Below, piece by piece: positions 46,567-54,778 of a stretch of 64,000 bases of DNA. Position 1 is the stretch's first letter, and the number at the start of each line of letters is the position of its first letter. A model generated the notes under the pieces. The model did not search any database. It had not been told where the DNA came from and worked only from the letters and a program-made list of their open reading frames with translations. Source of the DNA: Chondrinema litorale (GTDB lineage Bacteria; Bacteroidota; Bacteroidia; Cytophagales; Flammeovirgaceae). A program made the position numbers and the translations under genes. The stretch spans positions 496,001 to 560,000 of the forward strand of contig NZ_CP111043.1 of NCBI RefSeq assembly GCF_026250525.1, read 5' to 3'.

Positions 46567-47174
46567 TCTTTAGCTACTTCTTTAACTTTAGATTCTGCGT
46601 TTTTCTTTTGTGGAGCTTCTCCTGCTTTAACTTCTACTTTAAGAATAAAGAAGCAATACTTTTCGTCGATAGGTAAAAACTGATATTGATATTTTTCTCC
46701 AGTCTTTCTAGCGATATCTATCAAACCTAAACCAGCACCACCTTTATCCGAAAGTTTCCCTTCTTTAATTTGCTTCATATACATTTGCTTTAATTCGGCA
46801 ATTGAAGAATCGTTTATCTTCTCGATCATTGCCTGAAGCATAGGGATTTTAGAATTGAGGATTTTGTTCGAGGTTAGCACATAATATGCCTCATCTTTTT
46901 GACCTATAATAAATAACCCTTTCCCAACCATATCATCAGATATACCATCTGAATGTTTGTTCATATTTTGGAGAGTTTCTACCATTACATGGTAGACTTT
47001 CTTTTTGGTAGACCTTTCCTCGTTTTTACGTTCCATTTCATCTTCCGCCATGGAAGTGAACATTTTTGTGATCTCATGATTGAACTCACCTAGATAAACT
47101 AGGGAGATTCCGTTATTCATCATTTCATGATAAAAAGTAAGAACACAACGAGTTAAGTTTGCGCTTAAGGTCAT
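46563..47174 (-). CDS. SiaB-like protein kinase (HATPase-type), DUF6272
   Basis: A 203-residue protein with a GHKL ATPase-type kinase fold. An N-box (VETLQNMNKHS, with Asn70 and Asn72 near it) and a G-box (GGAGLGLIDIARK, residues 145-157) are visible. SiaB in Pseudomonas phosphorylates the SiaC partner in a threonine-kinase switch governing cyclic-di-GMP and aggregation. Genes of this type are frequent in Cytophagales. No SiaC- or SiaA-like partner is adjacent. The C-terminal 20 residues are Lys/Glu-rich. It overlaps the end of the plus-strand beta-CASP gene by 4 bases. Confidence 0.8.
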   Translation of the reverse strand: MTLSANLTRCVLTFYHEMMNNGISLVYLGEFNHEITKMFTSMAEDEMERKNEERSTKKKVYHVMVETLQNMNKHSDGISDDMVGKGLFIIGQKDEAYYVLTSNKILNSKIPMLQAMIEKINDSSIAELKQMYMKQIKEGKLSDKGGAGLGLIDIARKTGEKYQYQFLPIDEKYCFFILKVEVKAGEAPQKKNAESKVKEVAKD

Positions 47175-47348
47175 TCTTCTTTTCTTCTTGGTTTAAAATT
47201 ATTTTTATAAGTCAATCCTTAAACGCAGTATTCTGGGCGAATTATATTTTTATCATTATATATCTTATAAAGGTAGAAAAAAGAGGGTGAGGCTTCGAAG
47301 AAAGAAAAATGTAACTTCCGGAAAAATGTTTAACTAATATCTCAAATT

Positions 47349-47978
47349 CTATCTGATAGTAATTCTTTTTATACCACAAATTTGTCTTATTTCACCATTT
47401 CCAGATATTCCTTCTACAATTAATTTCACTTCGTATTCTCCTGGTTTTGTGTATCTATTGGTCACTAGCATATCGCAAGCATAATTACCATCGCCAAAAC
47501 TCCAATAATAATTAGCAACTTTAAATTCTTCTCCAATATAGCTACTTGAACCATCAAAAAAATAAACAAACCGATCTTCTTTAATCTCCTGTATTAATGC
47601 AATTTCACCTACATCTAAAACATAAGTAGTGGTGTCTTTAAACTCTATTCCCTCCACTTTTTTTGTTGAAATCAACTGAACATCATACGTCCCATAAACA
47701 TTATAGCAATGTTCGACTTTATTGCCAGGTTTCATATTTCCATCTCCTAACAACCACAAATGCGACACAAGGTTACCAGTTGCATCTTCTCTGTCATTTG
47801 CCTGAAGTTCAACACAATACAGACGATCGTTAGCTAAATCACAATTTAAAGCAGTACTTCTAAAAACCTCACTGGCTTTACATACCTCTTCGCCTTCAAT
47901 AGTTTGTTCTCCTCCTCTATCTGTTTTGCAAAAAACAACTAAAAGAAATATGTAAAAAAGTAAAAATTGGTGATACAT
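47349..47978 (-). CDS. PKD-domain lipoprotein
   Basis: A 209-residue exported protein with signal peptide and probable lipobox VVFC (Cys17). Two PKD (Ig-like) modules follow: the first around SHLWLLGDGN (about residue 75), the second around NYYWSFGDGN (about 155). The W-x-x-GDG wording is the PKD hallmark. PKD domains mediate protein or glycan contacts at the cell surface. It has no enzyme domain and no adhesive C-terminal sorting signal. Stand-alone gene, divergent from the response-regulator gene. Confidence 0.82.
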   Translation of the reverse strand: MYHQFLLFYIFLLVVFCKTDRGGEQTIEGEEVCKASEVFRSTALNCDLANDRLYCVELQANDREDATGNLVSHLWLLGDGNMKPGNKVEHCYNVYGTYDVQLISTKKVEGIEFKDTTTYVLDVGEIALIQEIKEDRFVYFFDGSSSYIGEEFKVANYYWSFGDGNYACDMLVTNRYTKPGEYEVKLIVEGISGNGEIRQICGIKRITIR

Positions 47979-48131
47979 ATAAATTCAAAAAATTTACAGC
48001 AGATTTTTTTAGAATAGATTCTATTTTAATATTTATTTTCGCCAATGCAAAAAATGCATTTATAATTCTCTTTAAGTACTAATTTTTAGTATTTTTATAA
48101 AAACAATTAAATTATTTTTTAAAGGTTACGC

Positions 48132-49295
48132 ATGCCTTATACTATTCTTTTAGCCGATGATGATCAAACATCATTGCAAACCAATCTAAAATTCTTAAAA
48201 GAACTAGGAAAAGATTATGTAATTGTGGGGGCACCAGATGGTGTAATTGCTTATGAACTAATCTTACGTAAAAGACCAGATCTTATAATAATCGACTGGA
48301 TGATGCCACGTATGACTGGCCTTCAAGTGCTTGAAAAAGTAAAAAATAATCCTGAAGTTAAAGACATTCCTATTATAATGGTTACTGCAATGGTAGACTC
48401 ATACGATCTTGCCAAAGCATTTAAAACTGGTGTTACTGATTACGTAAAAAAACCTGTTGATAAAATTGAATTACTTTCCAGAGCAAGAGCTGCATTAAAA
48501 TCATATTCCTACTTTCAAACTGTTGTAAAACAAAAAAAAGAACTAGCTCAAATAAATGACGAGTTAAAAGTGGCTCATCAGAAATTATCGAGCTTAAACG
48601 ATATTAAAAACATCTTTTTCGCTGTACTTTCTAATGACATTAACGAGCCTCTAAATTCGCTAAAAGCATTTGTAAGACTACTCTTTAAAAACATCAATAA
48701 CTTCTCTAAAGAAGAAATGAAGTATGTTGCTGATAACATAAAAGCTTCATTAAACGATGTGAGTAGCCTATTAAAAAGTTTAGTGAAATGGTCTGAAAGA
48801 GATATTTCTAATAATGAAAAAGAGCTTAACATTAAGCCTTTAAAAATTAAAAAGGTTTTAAGTAAGCAAATTAGTTTAATTGAAGAAGATCTCACTAGAA
48901 AGCAAATTCTTACCGAAAATAACTTATCTGATGATTTTGTAATCCATTCTGACAAAGCGTTGATGTGTGATTTTTTCAGTCTGTTTATAGAATGCTGCGC
49001 ACGCTTTATCATTAAAAAAGGCACAATCACATTTAGCCAAAGTACAGAAAACAATCTGGAAATTAATATTGAAGGCTTTAGAATAATGCCTAAATTATTA
49101 GAGTCTTTGTTCTCTTTAGATTTTTATCTCACAAACCAGATAAACCCTTATGAAAGAGGCTCAGGACTTGGTTTTGTCTTATGCCAAAATATGTTGCAAG
49201 AGTTAAACTTTTACATAAGAACCCAAAAAAACGGTGAAGAGAACATAACCTTTATAGTAGAAACTGAGCGTAAATTAAGTTTGGAAGAACATTAA
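48132..49295 (+). CDS. Response regulator fused to a degenerate histidine-kinase module
   Basis: A 387-residue protein: a complete receiver domain (1-120) with acidic pocket DDD at 9-11, phospho-acceptor Asp55 in DWMMP, Thr85 and Lys106; a coiled-coil linker (about 135-160); then a kinase-like part. The dimerisation helix reads AVLSNDINEPLNSLKAF, with Asn168 where catalytic His belongs. The N-box is also changed (IECCARF in place of N-LL-NA), while the G2-type GSGLGFVLCQNML remains. So it should receive phosphate but not autophosphorylate by the normal route. It probably acts as a phosphate sink or interaction scaffold. Monocistronic. Confidence 0.88.
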   Translation: MPYTILLADDDQTSLQTNLKFLKELGKDYVIVGAPDGVIAYELILRKRPDLIIIDWMMPRMTGLQVLEKVKNNPEVKDIPIIMVTAMVDSYDLAKAFKTGVTDYVKKPVDKIELLSRARAALKSYSYFQTVVKQKKELAQINDELKVAHQKLSSLNDIKNIFFAVLSNDINEPLNSLKAFVRLLFKNINNFSKEEMKYVADNIKASLNDVSSLLKSLVKWSERDISNNEKELNIKPLKIKKVLSKQISLIEEDLTRKQILTENNLSDDFVIHSDKALMCDFFSLFIECCARFIIKKGTITFSQSTENNLEINIEGFRIMPKLLESLFSLDFYLTNQINPYERGSGLGFVLCQNMLQELNFYIRTQKNGEENITFIVETERKLSLEEH

Positions 49296-49392
49296 ATTAT
49301 ATTTCTTTGATTCAAATACTATTTTTTGGCTTATCAGTTTAAAAAACACATTTTTGTGCAAAACAATTTTAATTGAGTAAGATTATATAAGT

Positions 49393-49761
49393 ATGTCATC
49401 CAAATTCAAATCTATTGCAATTAAAGTAGGACTTGTTGTAGCTGGTCTATTATTATTTTATTTTCTATTTCTATACTTTGGAAATTACAGTACAGGAACC
49501 CGTGGTGGTATAGTGATGAAAATAAGCAAAAAAGGATACCTTTTTAAAACATATGAAGGCCAATTAGATGTTGGAGCAATTAATGAACCTTGGTCATTTT
49601 CTGTAGATGGAGGAAAAGAAGAGGTAATTCAAGCGCTAGATGAAGCTCAACAATCTGGAGAAAGAGTTCAATTGCATTATGCTGAAAAGTACAGAACCTT
49701 CTTCTGGAGAGGTGATACCAAATACTTTATAACTAAAGTAACAAGACAACCCCCAAAGTGA
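49393..49761 (+). CDS. Small membrane-anchored protein
   Basis: A 122-residue protein with an N-terminal membrane helix (about residues 10-29) and a beta-rich domain: GNYSTGTRGGIVMKISKKGYLFKTYEGQL, then WSFSVDGGKEEVI and VQLHYAEKYRTFFWRGDTKYFITKV. This family is widespread in Bacteroidota and is often labelled 6-phosphogluconate dehydrogenase in databases, but nothing in the sequence resembles that enzyme and I give no such function. A terminator follows 26 bases later. Confidence 0.78.
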   Translation: MSSKFKSIAIKVGLVVAGLLLFYFLFLYFGNYSTGTRGGIVMKISKKGYLFKTYEGQLDVGAINEPWSFSVDGGKEEVIQALDEAQQSGERVQLHYAEKYRTFFWRGDTKYFITKVTRQPPK

Positions 49762-49786
49762 CATTATTAATTAAATGATAAACTAG

Positions 49787-49816
49787 AATCCTGTAGAAAC
49801 TCTACAGGATTTTTTT
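49787..49816 (+). terminator. Terminator after the small membrane-protein gene
   Basis: A perfect 11-bp stem, 49787-49797 with 49801-49811, 3-base loop, and T-run. Confidence 0.85.
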
Positions 49817-49934
49817 ATGCCAGATAATATTATTGAATCATTAAACAATTTTATTAATCTGTGTATTTAAATTTATAATTGACAACTCAATCGAAGTTGA
49901 TTTTCAAAAATTATTAAAAGATAAATTTAAGACT

Positions 49935-50699
49935 ATGCTAAAAGTAAATATGCACAAAATTTTATTGCTACTCTCTCTGTTTATTCCAGCACTTGTTCAG
50001 GCACAAACACAAGAAATTGAAACAAACAGCGGCACACTTACAATTGAGCCAATTTTACACGCATCTATGGTGATGGATTGGGATGGTCTAACTATTTATG
50101 TTGACCCATATGGTGGTGGCTCAAAATACGAAGGTATGGAAGATCCTGATTTGGTAATTATTACAGATATACATGGAGATCACCTCAATAAAGAAACATT
50201 AAACGAATTAAATACTACCAGTGCTAAAATTATTGCCCCAAAAGCGGTTACAGATCAACTCACAGACAAGTTTGAATCTGAAATGATTCACTCTATGGCC
50301 AACGGAGATAAAACTACTTGGGAAGGTATTGGCATCGAAGCACTACCTATGTATAACTTACCTGAAACAGAAGACTCTAGACACCCTAAAGGAAGAGGAA
50401 ATGGTTATGTTTTAACTATTGGAGAAAAAAGAATCTACATCTCTGGTGATACTGAAGATATACCTGAAATGCGTAAATTAAAGAATATAGATGTAGCTTT
50501 TGTTTGCATGAATTTACCATACACAATGGATGTAAACCAAGCTGCTGATGCTGTACTAGATTTTAAACCAAAAGTTGTTTATCCATTTCATTACAGAGGT
50601 GGAGAAGGTAAATTTAGTGATGTAAAGGAATTTAAAGGCCTTGTAAACAGTAAAAACAAAAAGATTGAAGTTCGCCTTTTAGAATGGTATCCTCAATAA
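49935..50699 (+). CDS. Exported UlaG-like metallo-beta-lactamase-fold hydrolase
   Basis: A 254-residue protein with signal peptide (ending VQAQ) and a compact MBL fold. The metal-binding loop is TDIHGDHLNKETL, equivalent to HxHxDH but starting His-Gly-Asp-His, as in UlaG-like and related predicted Zn hydrolases. The SGDTEDIPEMRKL stretch and PFHYRGGEGKF supply further metal ligands. Substrate unknown. Single gene; its terminator (50778-50813) invades the end of the convergent SDR gene. Confidence 0.87.
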   Translation: MLKVNMHKILLLLSLFIPALVQAQTQEIETNSGTLTIEPILHASMVMDWDGLTIYVDPYGGGSKYEGMEDPDLVIITDIHGDHLNKETLNELNTTSAKIIAPKAVTDQLTDKFESEMIHSMANGDKTTWEGIGIEALPMYNLPETEDSRHPKGRGNGYVLTIGEKRIYISGDTEDIPEMRKLKNIDVAFVCMNLPYTMDVNQAADAVLDFKPKVVYPFHYRGGEGKFSDVKEFKGLVNSKNKKIEVRLLEWYPQ

Positions 50700-50777
50700 A
50701 TTAAAATATTAAATGGTATTGCGATATCAAGTATATTTTTTGATATACTTAATTGCAATTAAACCAAATAACTAATG

Positions 50778-50813
50778 AGAGGTTGGTATTTCTAAATATC
50801 AGCCTCTTTTTTT
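50778..50813 (+). terminator. Plus-strand terminator inside the end of the SDR gene
   Basis: A 13-bp stem with two wobble pairs, 50778-50790 with 50795-50807, then seven T. It ends the UlaG-like transcript, and overlaps the final codons of the minus-strand SDR. Confidence 0.85.
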
Positions 50814-51649
50814 ATACCACATATTTTCTCACTTACTTCCCAAAGTTTTGTGGCTAACTCCTTATCATAAGATTTCTCTGCTGATCTTTTTGCCTTACAC
50901 TTTTCAAAATATTTAGCAGTAATACCTTCTACTTCTTCACTGGTTGCCAAGTATAAAGTGGTGGCAGCGCCATCTTTACTGTTAATCATAAAGTAAGAAC
51001 CAATTTTCCAAGCAAGTGCATGAAATGTTCTGTTATTAGCATACCCAATCTGTGTACCTACCACTCCCGGATGCAATGTATTTACAGTAATATTTGTATC
51101 GGAAAGCCTTCTGGCTAACTCATAGGTAAACAAAACATTAGACAACTTAGACTGGCGATAAGCTTTTAACCCATTGTAACTATTAGTTAAGTTTAAATCA
51201 TCGAAGTGAATATCGCCTTTATAGTTTCCTATTGACGATACATTGATAATCCTTGCAGCCTCAGCTGCTTTTAGCAAATCCAACAAAGACAAGGTAAGTA
51301 AAAAACCAGAAAGATGATTCACCTGAAACTGTCGCTCATTACCATCTTCGGTTAATGCAAACTCTGTAAAATAAGCACCAGCATTGTTTATCAATACATC
51401 TATTTTTTTATAGTTTTTTTTAATAGTTTCAATTGCCTGATGCACACTTTTAAATGAAGCAAGGTCAGTAATTATCAAATGAATATTTTCATTACCTGTT
51501 TTATTTATAATTTCCTCTTTGGCTGCTACTCCCTTTTGCATATTTCTGCAAAGCATAATTACTTCAGCCCCTTTCTGTGCCAAACCGAGAGCTGTCTCTT
51601 TACCTATACCTGTATTTGCTCCTGTAACAATACATATTTTACCTTCCAT
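50792..51649 (-). CDS. SDR-family oxidoreductase (retinol-dehydrogenase-like)
   Basis: A 285-residue short-chain dehydrogenase/reductase. Rossmann motif TGANTGIGKE, NNAG, the catalytic Ser in NVSSIGNYKG and YRQSKLSN (Tyr-x-x-x-Lys) are all present. TDLASFKSVHQAI and LHPGVVGTQIGYANN are seen in the RDH/WWOX-like branch. The physiological substrate cannot be inferred in this bacterium. Its stop codon (50792-50794) lies in the loop side of a plus-strand terminator. Confidence 0.9.
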   Translation of the reverse strand: MEGKICIVTGANTGIGKETALGLAQKGAEVIMLCRNMQKGVAAKEEIINKTGNENIHLIITDLASFKSVHQAIETIKKNYKKIDVLINNAGAYFTEFALTEDGNERQFQVNHLSGFLLTLSLLDLLKAAEAARIINVSSIGNYKGDIHFDDLNLTNSYNGLKAYRQSKLSNVLFTYELARRLSDTNITVNTLHPGVVGTQIGYANNRTFHALAWKIGSYFMINSKDGAATTLYLATSEEVEGITAKYFEKCKAKRSAEKSYDKELATKLWEVSEKICGIKKEADI

Positions 51650-52061
51650 ACTGGTTTTATTAAATTTTACCTTCTAAAATAAATACAATTTAAAATACTT
51701 AGAATTAAATTATTCAGCTAAAAATTGACACTTCTTTCAATCAGATTAAAAAATACCTATCAATGAGTTATAAATTAATTTTAAGTTTTCACTTTTTTCT
51801 TAATTTTCGGCTGAAATCACACTTACTACACATTTCAACCACTTCTTTTATTAGAAACACTGTTTTTATGCAGTGAATTCTTAAAGCATATCATATAAAC
51901 AGGAATTAATTATTCTTTTCAAAATCAAAAGTTACTAAATTTCTATTTAACAGAATTTTTCATAAGAAAAAACGATATTATAATAATCAACTTTTATAGA
52001 ATAGATATAATCCAGTAAAAGTTTTTCGGAATTTATTTTTTTAACTATTTCATCTTAAAAC
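51650..52061. other. Divergent intergenic region, nothing recognised
   Basis: About 410 AT-rich bases between divergent genes. No ORF with protein-like sequence, no clear stem-loop and no full-consensus promoter in either direction. Confidence 0.4.
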
Positions 52062-53840
52062 ATGCTCAGTAATCCCGATATAATTTTATTTGCCATTCAG
52101 GGAGGCATCAGGCTGGCTAATCAGATTAAAACTGCTTCAGTAGACAGAGTAAAACAGAAAGAACTGGTTTTACCACTGCCTGATTTTCCTCAAGACCTCG
52201 ACTGGCGTAAAGCCATGCTTTTTTTTGAAGGTGAAGGATGTGATCACGCCAAATTAAACGCTAGGATTAATTTTTTAACCCTAGAAGCAAGAAATCAGGC
52301 ATTAAAACCTTTGGAGCAAGAAGAGCTAATAGATTGGTTTAAAGCAAAGAAAATTCAAGAACATGAGCATGGTGGTGATTTTCTAGGTATTCCTCCACAA
52401 GAAGTTTTATCTATGGTAAAGGTAAAACAATGGCAGCGGGGAAAACATAAAAGTGGCTTCCAAAGAATTGCAGGAACGTTGGTTGAACTCGGCGTAGATT
52501 TCTTTGTGCAAAACCCTGGAGCATTATCTAAAAACAGTTCTCAACACACATTTCTTAGAGGCTTTTTAGAAGCCATAGACGATGTTTCTCTAAGTGAAGG
52601 AAACATTGGAGACATCGCATCAGATTTAATGGTTGCTAGCTTAGAAACAGTATCAGCAAATCCTCAACTATTAACTGGCGACCAATCTAGTAGAGAGTTG
52701 GTAACAGCGATTACCAAAGGTTTGAGTACAGATATTCAAAATCATATTGAGTTAATAAAGCAACAAGATGGCGGAATTGGCTCATTCTCAAAAGAAGAAA
52801 AGGTAAAATCTTGGGGACAAGCAGTTTTTAGAAGTGTGCTAAAAAATGGAGGAGAAAAAGTATTAGAAGATCCTACTCGATTCCTTGGAACCAATGCAGA
52901 AGCTTCGTCTTCTGTAGTAAATCAGGTTGGCTCTGCTATGCTAGATATTATGGTGAATAAAATGGTGAGTGACCCAGCAAAAGGCAAAGTGGAATTAGGT
53001 GAATTTTTGAGTCAATCTTCTATTGATAGTATTGTAAAAGCATCTTTTAGTGCAGTAGCAGAAAACCCAGAATTTTTTAAAGTAAAGAATAAAGGTGTAC
53101 AAAATATTTTAGGTCAATTATTTAATGATCTATCAAGCTATCCAAATAACATTGGCCTAAGCATTTTACCAGAAGTTTCTAGACTCGTGCTAGAAAAAAC
53201 TGCATCAAACCTTGAAACTATATGGCCGGGAAATACAGATTCAGCAGGTGAACACCTTTTGCTTAATGCATCTAAAACCACATTGGAATTGCTATCGAAA
53301 CCTTCTGGCGATACTTGGAAACTTGGTTTCAATAAAACACAAGCTGTTGCTTTAGTTGATTCAATTGTGCAAGACGTAGCAACACAACCAGAGTGGATCA
53401 CATCTAAAATCAATAGCAAATCGGTCTTACACCATGCTTTAGAAGGAACTTTAAAATCACTTGAAGGTATATCTGTTACACAATTAAATAAAGAAACCAG
53501 ATTAACTGTAATGAAATCTGCACTTTCTGCTGTAGCTGTTAGAAAAGATTTGATCAACAAAAAAAATATAAATGGAGAAGAACAGTATCTAATCACATTT
53601 GCCCTCAATTCAATTACTGATATGGTTTTTGGAAATAGTGCTTCTGTCAATGCAAGATGGACTTTAGCTAAAGGAGATGTTTATTCTAAATTGGTAAATG
53701 TGTTTTTAGACAGAGTAGTAAAAGATGGAAGTACACAAGAAAAAATAGTAGCGATTAAAAATGTTTTTGCTGCTGAAATTGCCAAGCTTGATTCAGGCGA
53801 ATCATTTTCAATTGAAAAGCTAGCCGATACACCTGTTTAA
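52062..53840 (+). CDS. Large hypothetical protein with repeated helical modules
   Basis: A 592-residue protein, no signal peptide, beginning MLSNPDIILFAIQGGIRLANQI. I do not recognise the family. After a first domain (about 1-150) the chain repeats a helical pattern, with recurring wording such as SAVAENPEFF / SAVAVRKDLI, ETVSANPQLLTG and QDVATQPEWITSK, each followed by a short loop and an amphipathic helix. The repeats suggest a solenoid. It is followed after 36 bases by a lipoprotein gene and both share a terminator, so they may form a complex. Function unknown. Confidence 0.72.
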   Translation: MLSNPDIILFAIQGGIRLANQIKTASVDRVKQKELVLPLPDFPQDLDWRKAMLFFEGEGCDHAKLNARINFLTLEARNQALKPLEQEELIDWFKAKKIQEHEHGGDFLGIPPQEVLSMVKVKQWQRGKHKSGFQRIAGTLVELGVDFFVQNPGALSKNSSQHTFLRGFLEAIDDVSLSEGNIGDIASDLMVASLETVSANPQLLTGDQSSRELVTAITKGLSTDIQNHIELIKQQDGGIGSFSKEEKVKSWGQAVFRSVLKNGGEKVLEDPTRFLGTNAEASSSVVNQVGSAMLDIMVNKMVSDPAKGKVELGEFLSQSSIDSIVKASFSAVAENPEFFKVKNKGVQNILGQLFNDLSSYPNNIGLSILPEVSRLVLEKTASNLETIWPGNTDSAGEHLLLNASKTTLELLSKPSGDTWKLGFNKTQAVALVDSIVQDVATQPEWITSKINSKSVLHHALEGTLKSLEGISVTQLNKETRLTVMKSALSAVAVRKDLINKKNINGEEQYLITFALNSITDMVFGNSASVNARWTLAKGDVYSKLVNVFLDRVVKDGSTQEKIVAIKNVFAAEIAKLDSGESFSIEKLADTPV

Positions 53841-53876
53841 AATTTTAAGATCATAATAAATTACAAAACTCAGAAT

Positions 53877-54605
53877 ATGCAATTTTTTAAAAGACCTATT
53901 ACTGTTTATTTTCTAATAGGATTACTGCTGAGTGTAAGCAGTTGTGCCCCTTACTTAAATGACTATTCTAGCGCGCAAGAGAGTTTTAACGAAGCTGCCA
54001 GAATGGATAATGAGCTTAAGCTGAAAAAAAACATTGAGAACTTTGCTGATTTAATTTCACCTGAAAGCCAAGTAAGAATAAAATATCTTACCGCGCTAGA
54101 AGACATTGATAATGTGATTAAAAGTGGTGAAGCAAAACTAGAAGCTGATGGACTCCTCGCCAGTGCGTATACTATAAAAGCGCTTTGCGAGTGGAAAGTG
54201 GAGAAATACAAGCAAAGTGAAGCTACAGCTAGAAAGGGCTTAGAAGCGCTTGCTAAAGCCAAATCTGCTGGACAAGATGTACCTCCAAGAGACTCGGCAA
54301 TTCTAATGGCAATTCCGGGATTGATTAAGGCAGACCAAGCAGCAAAATTGGTAAAAGCCCCAACTGAAGAAAGAAATTACCAAGCTATTGAAGTAAAAGT
54401 TAATTCTGGCATAAATGATTTGGATGCTGCTTTAAAAAGTCTTCCAAAAGGCCATCCTGTAAAAAAATATCTACTTAGCTCTAAACTGGCAATATTAGAA
54501 AGCTGGTTGGTAGCTTCTGCTGATTTAAAAGGACAAGAAGGTAAAGAAGCTTCGCAGAAAATTATGAAAATGCAGGAGGAAGTAAGAAAAGAGATTAAAG
54601 GCTGA
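53877..54605 (+). CDS. TPR-like lipoprotein
   Basis: A 242-residue lipoprotein with lipobox SVSSC (Cys23), beginning APYLNDYSSAQESFNEAARM. The mature protein is almost wholly helical, with LLASAYTIKALCEWKVEKYKQSEATARKGLEAL at about residues 88-120, resembling TPR. It follows the 592-residue gene by 36 bases in the same operon and ends just before a terminator. A pairing with that protein at the inner face of the outer membrane is plausible but inferred. Confidence 0.75.
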   Translation: MQFFKRPITVYFLIGLLLSVSSCAPYLNDYSSAQESFNEAARMDNELKLKKNIENFADLISPESQVRIKYLTALEDIDNVIKSGEAKLEADGLLASAYTIKALCEWKVEKYKQSEATARKGLEALAKAKSAGQDVPPRDSAILMAIPGLIKADQAAKLVKAPTEERNYQAIEVKVNSGINDLDAALKSLPKGHPVKKYLLSSKLAILESWLVASADLKGQEGKEASQKIMKMQEEVRKEIKG

Positions 54606-54621
54606 TTCTTGATAGCAACAA

Positions 54622-54652
54622 AAAATCCCGGTGAAATACTTCCCGGGATTTT
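54622..54652 (+). terminator. Terminator after the two-gene unit 52062-54605
   Basis: A perfect 10-bp stem, 54622-54631 with 54643-54652. Both ends are A/T-rich and the stem is GC-rich at its centre. Confidence 0.8.
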
Positions 54653-54778
54653 CTTTCCAATTCATTATCCGTCATGGATAATAAAAGCAATAAATCAATT
54701 CAGAGTAGTCATTGTTAGTATAATGGATTCATTTTCATATTTGGATAAGACAAACTCTTTATACCACTACTGATTATT

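Noticed and set aside
49393..49761. 6-phosphogluconate dehydrogenase
   Set aside because: This label is common for the family in databases, but the 122-residue anchored protein has no NADP-binding or substrate motifs of that enzyme.
53138..53650. Minus-strand ORF of 170 codons inside the 592-residue gene
   Set aside because: Antisense shadow; the plus frame is longer, has the operon partner and a terminator.
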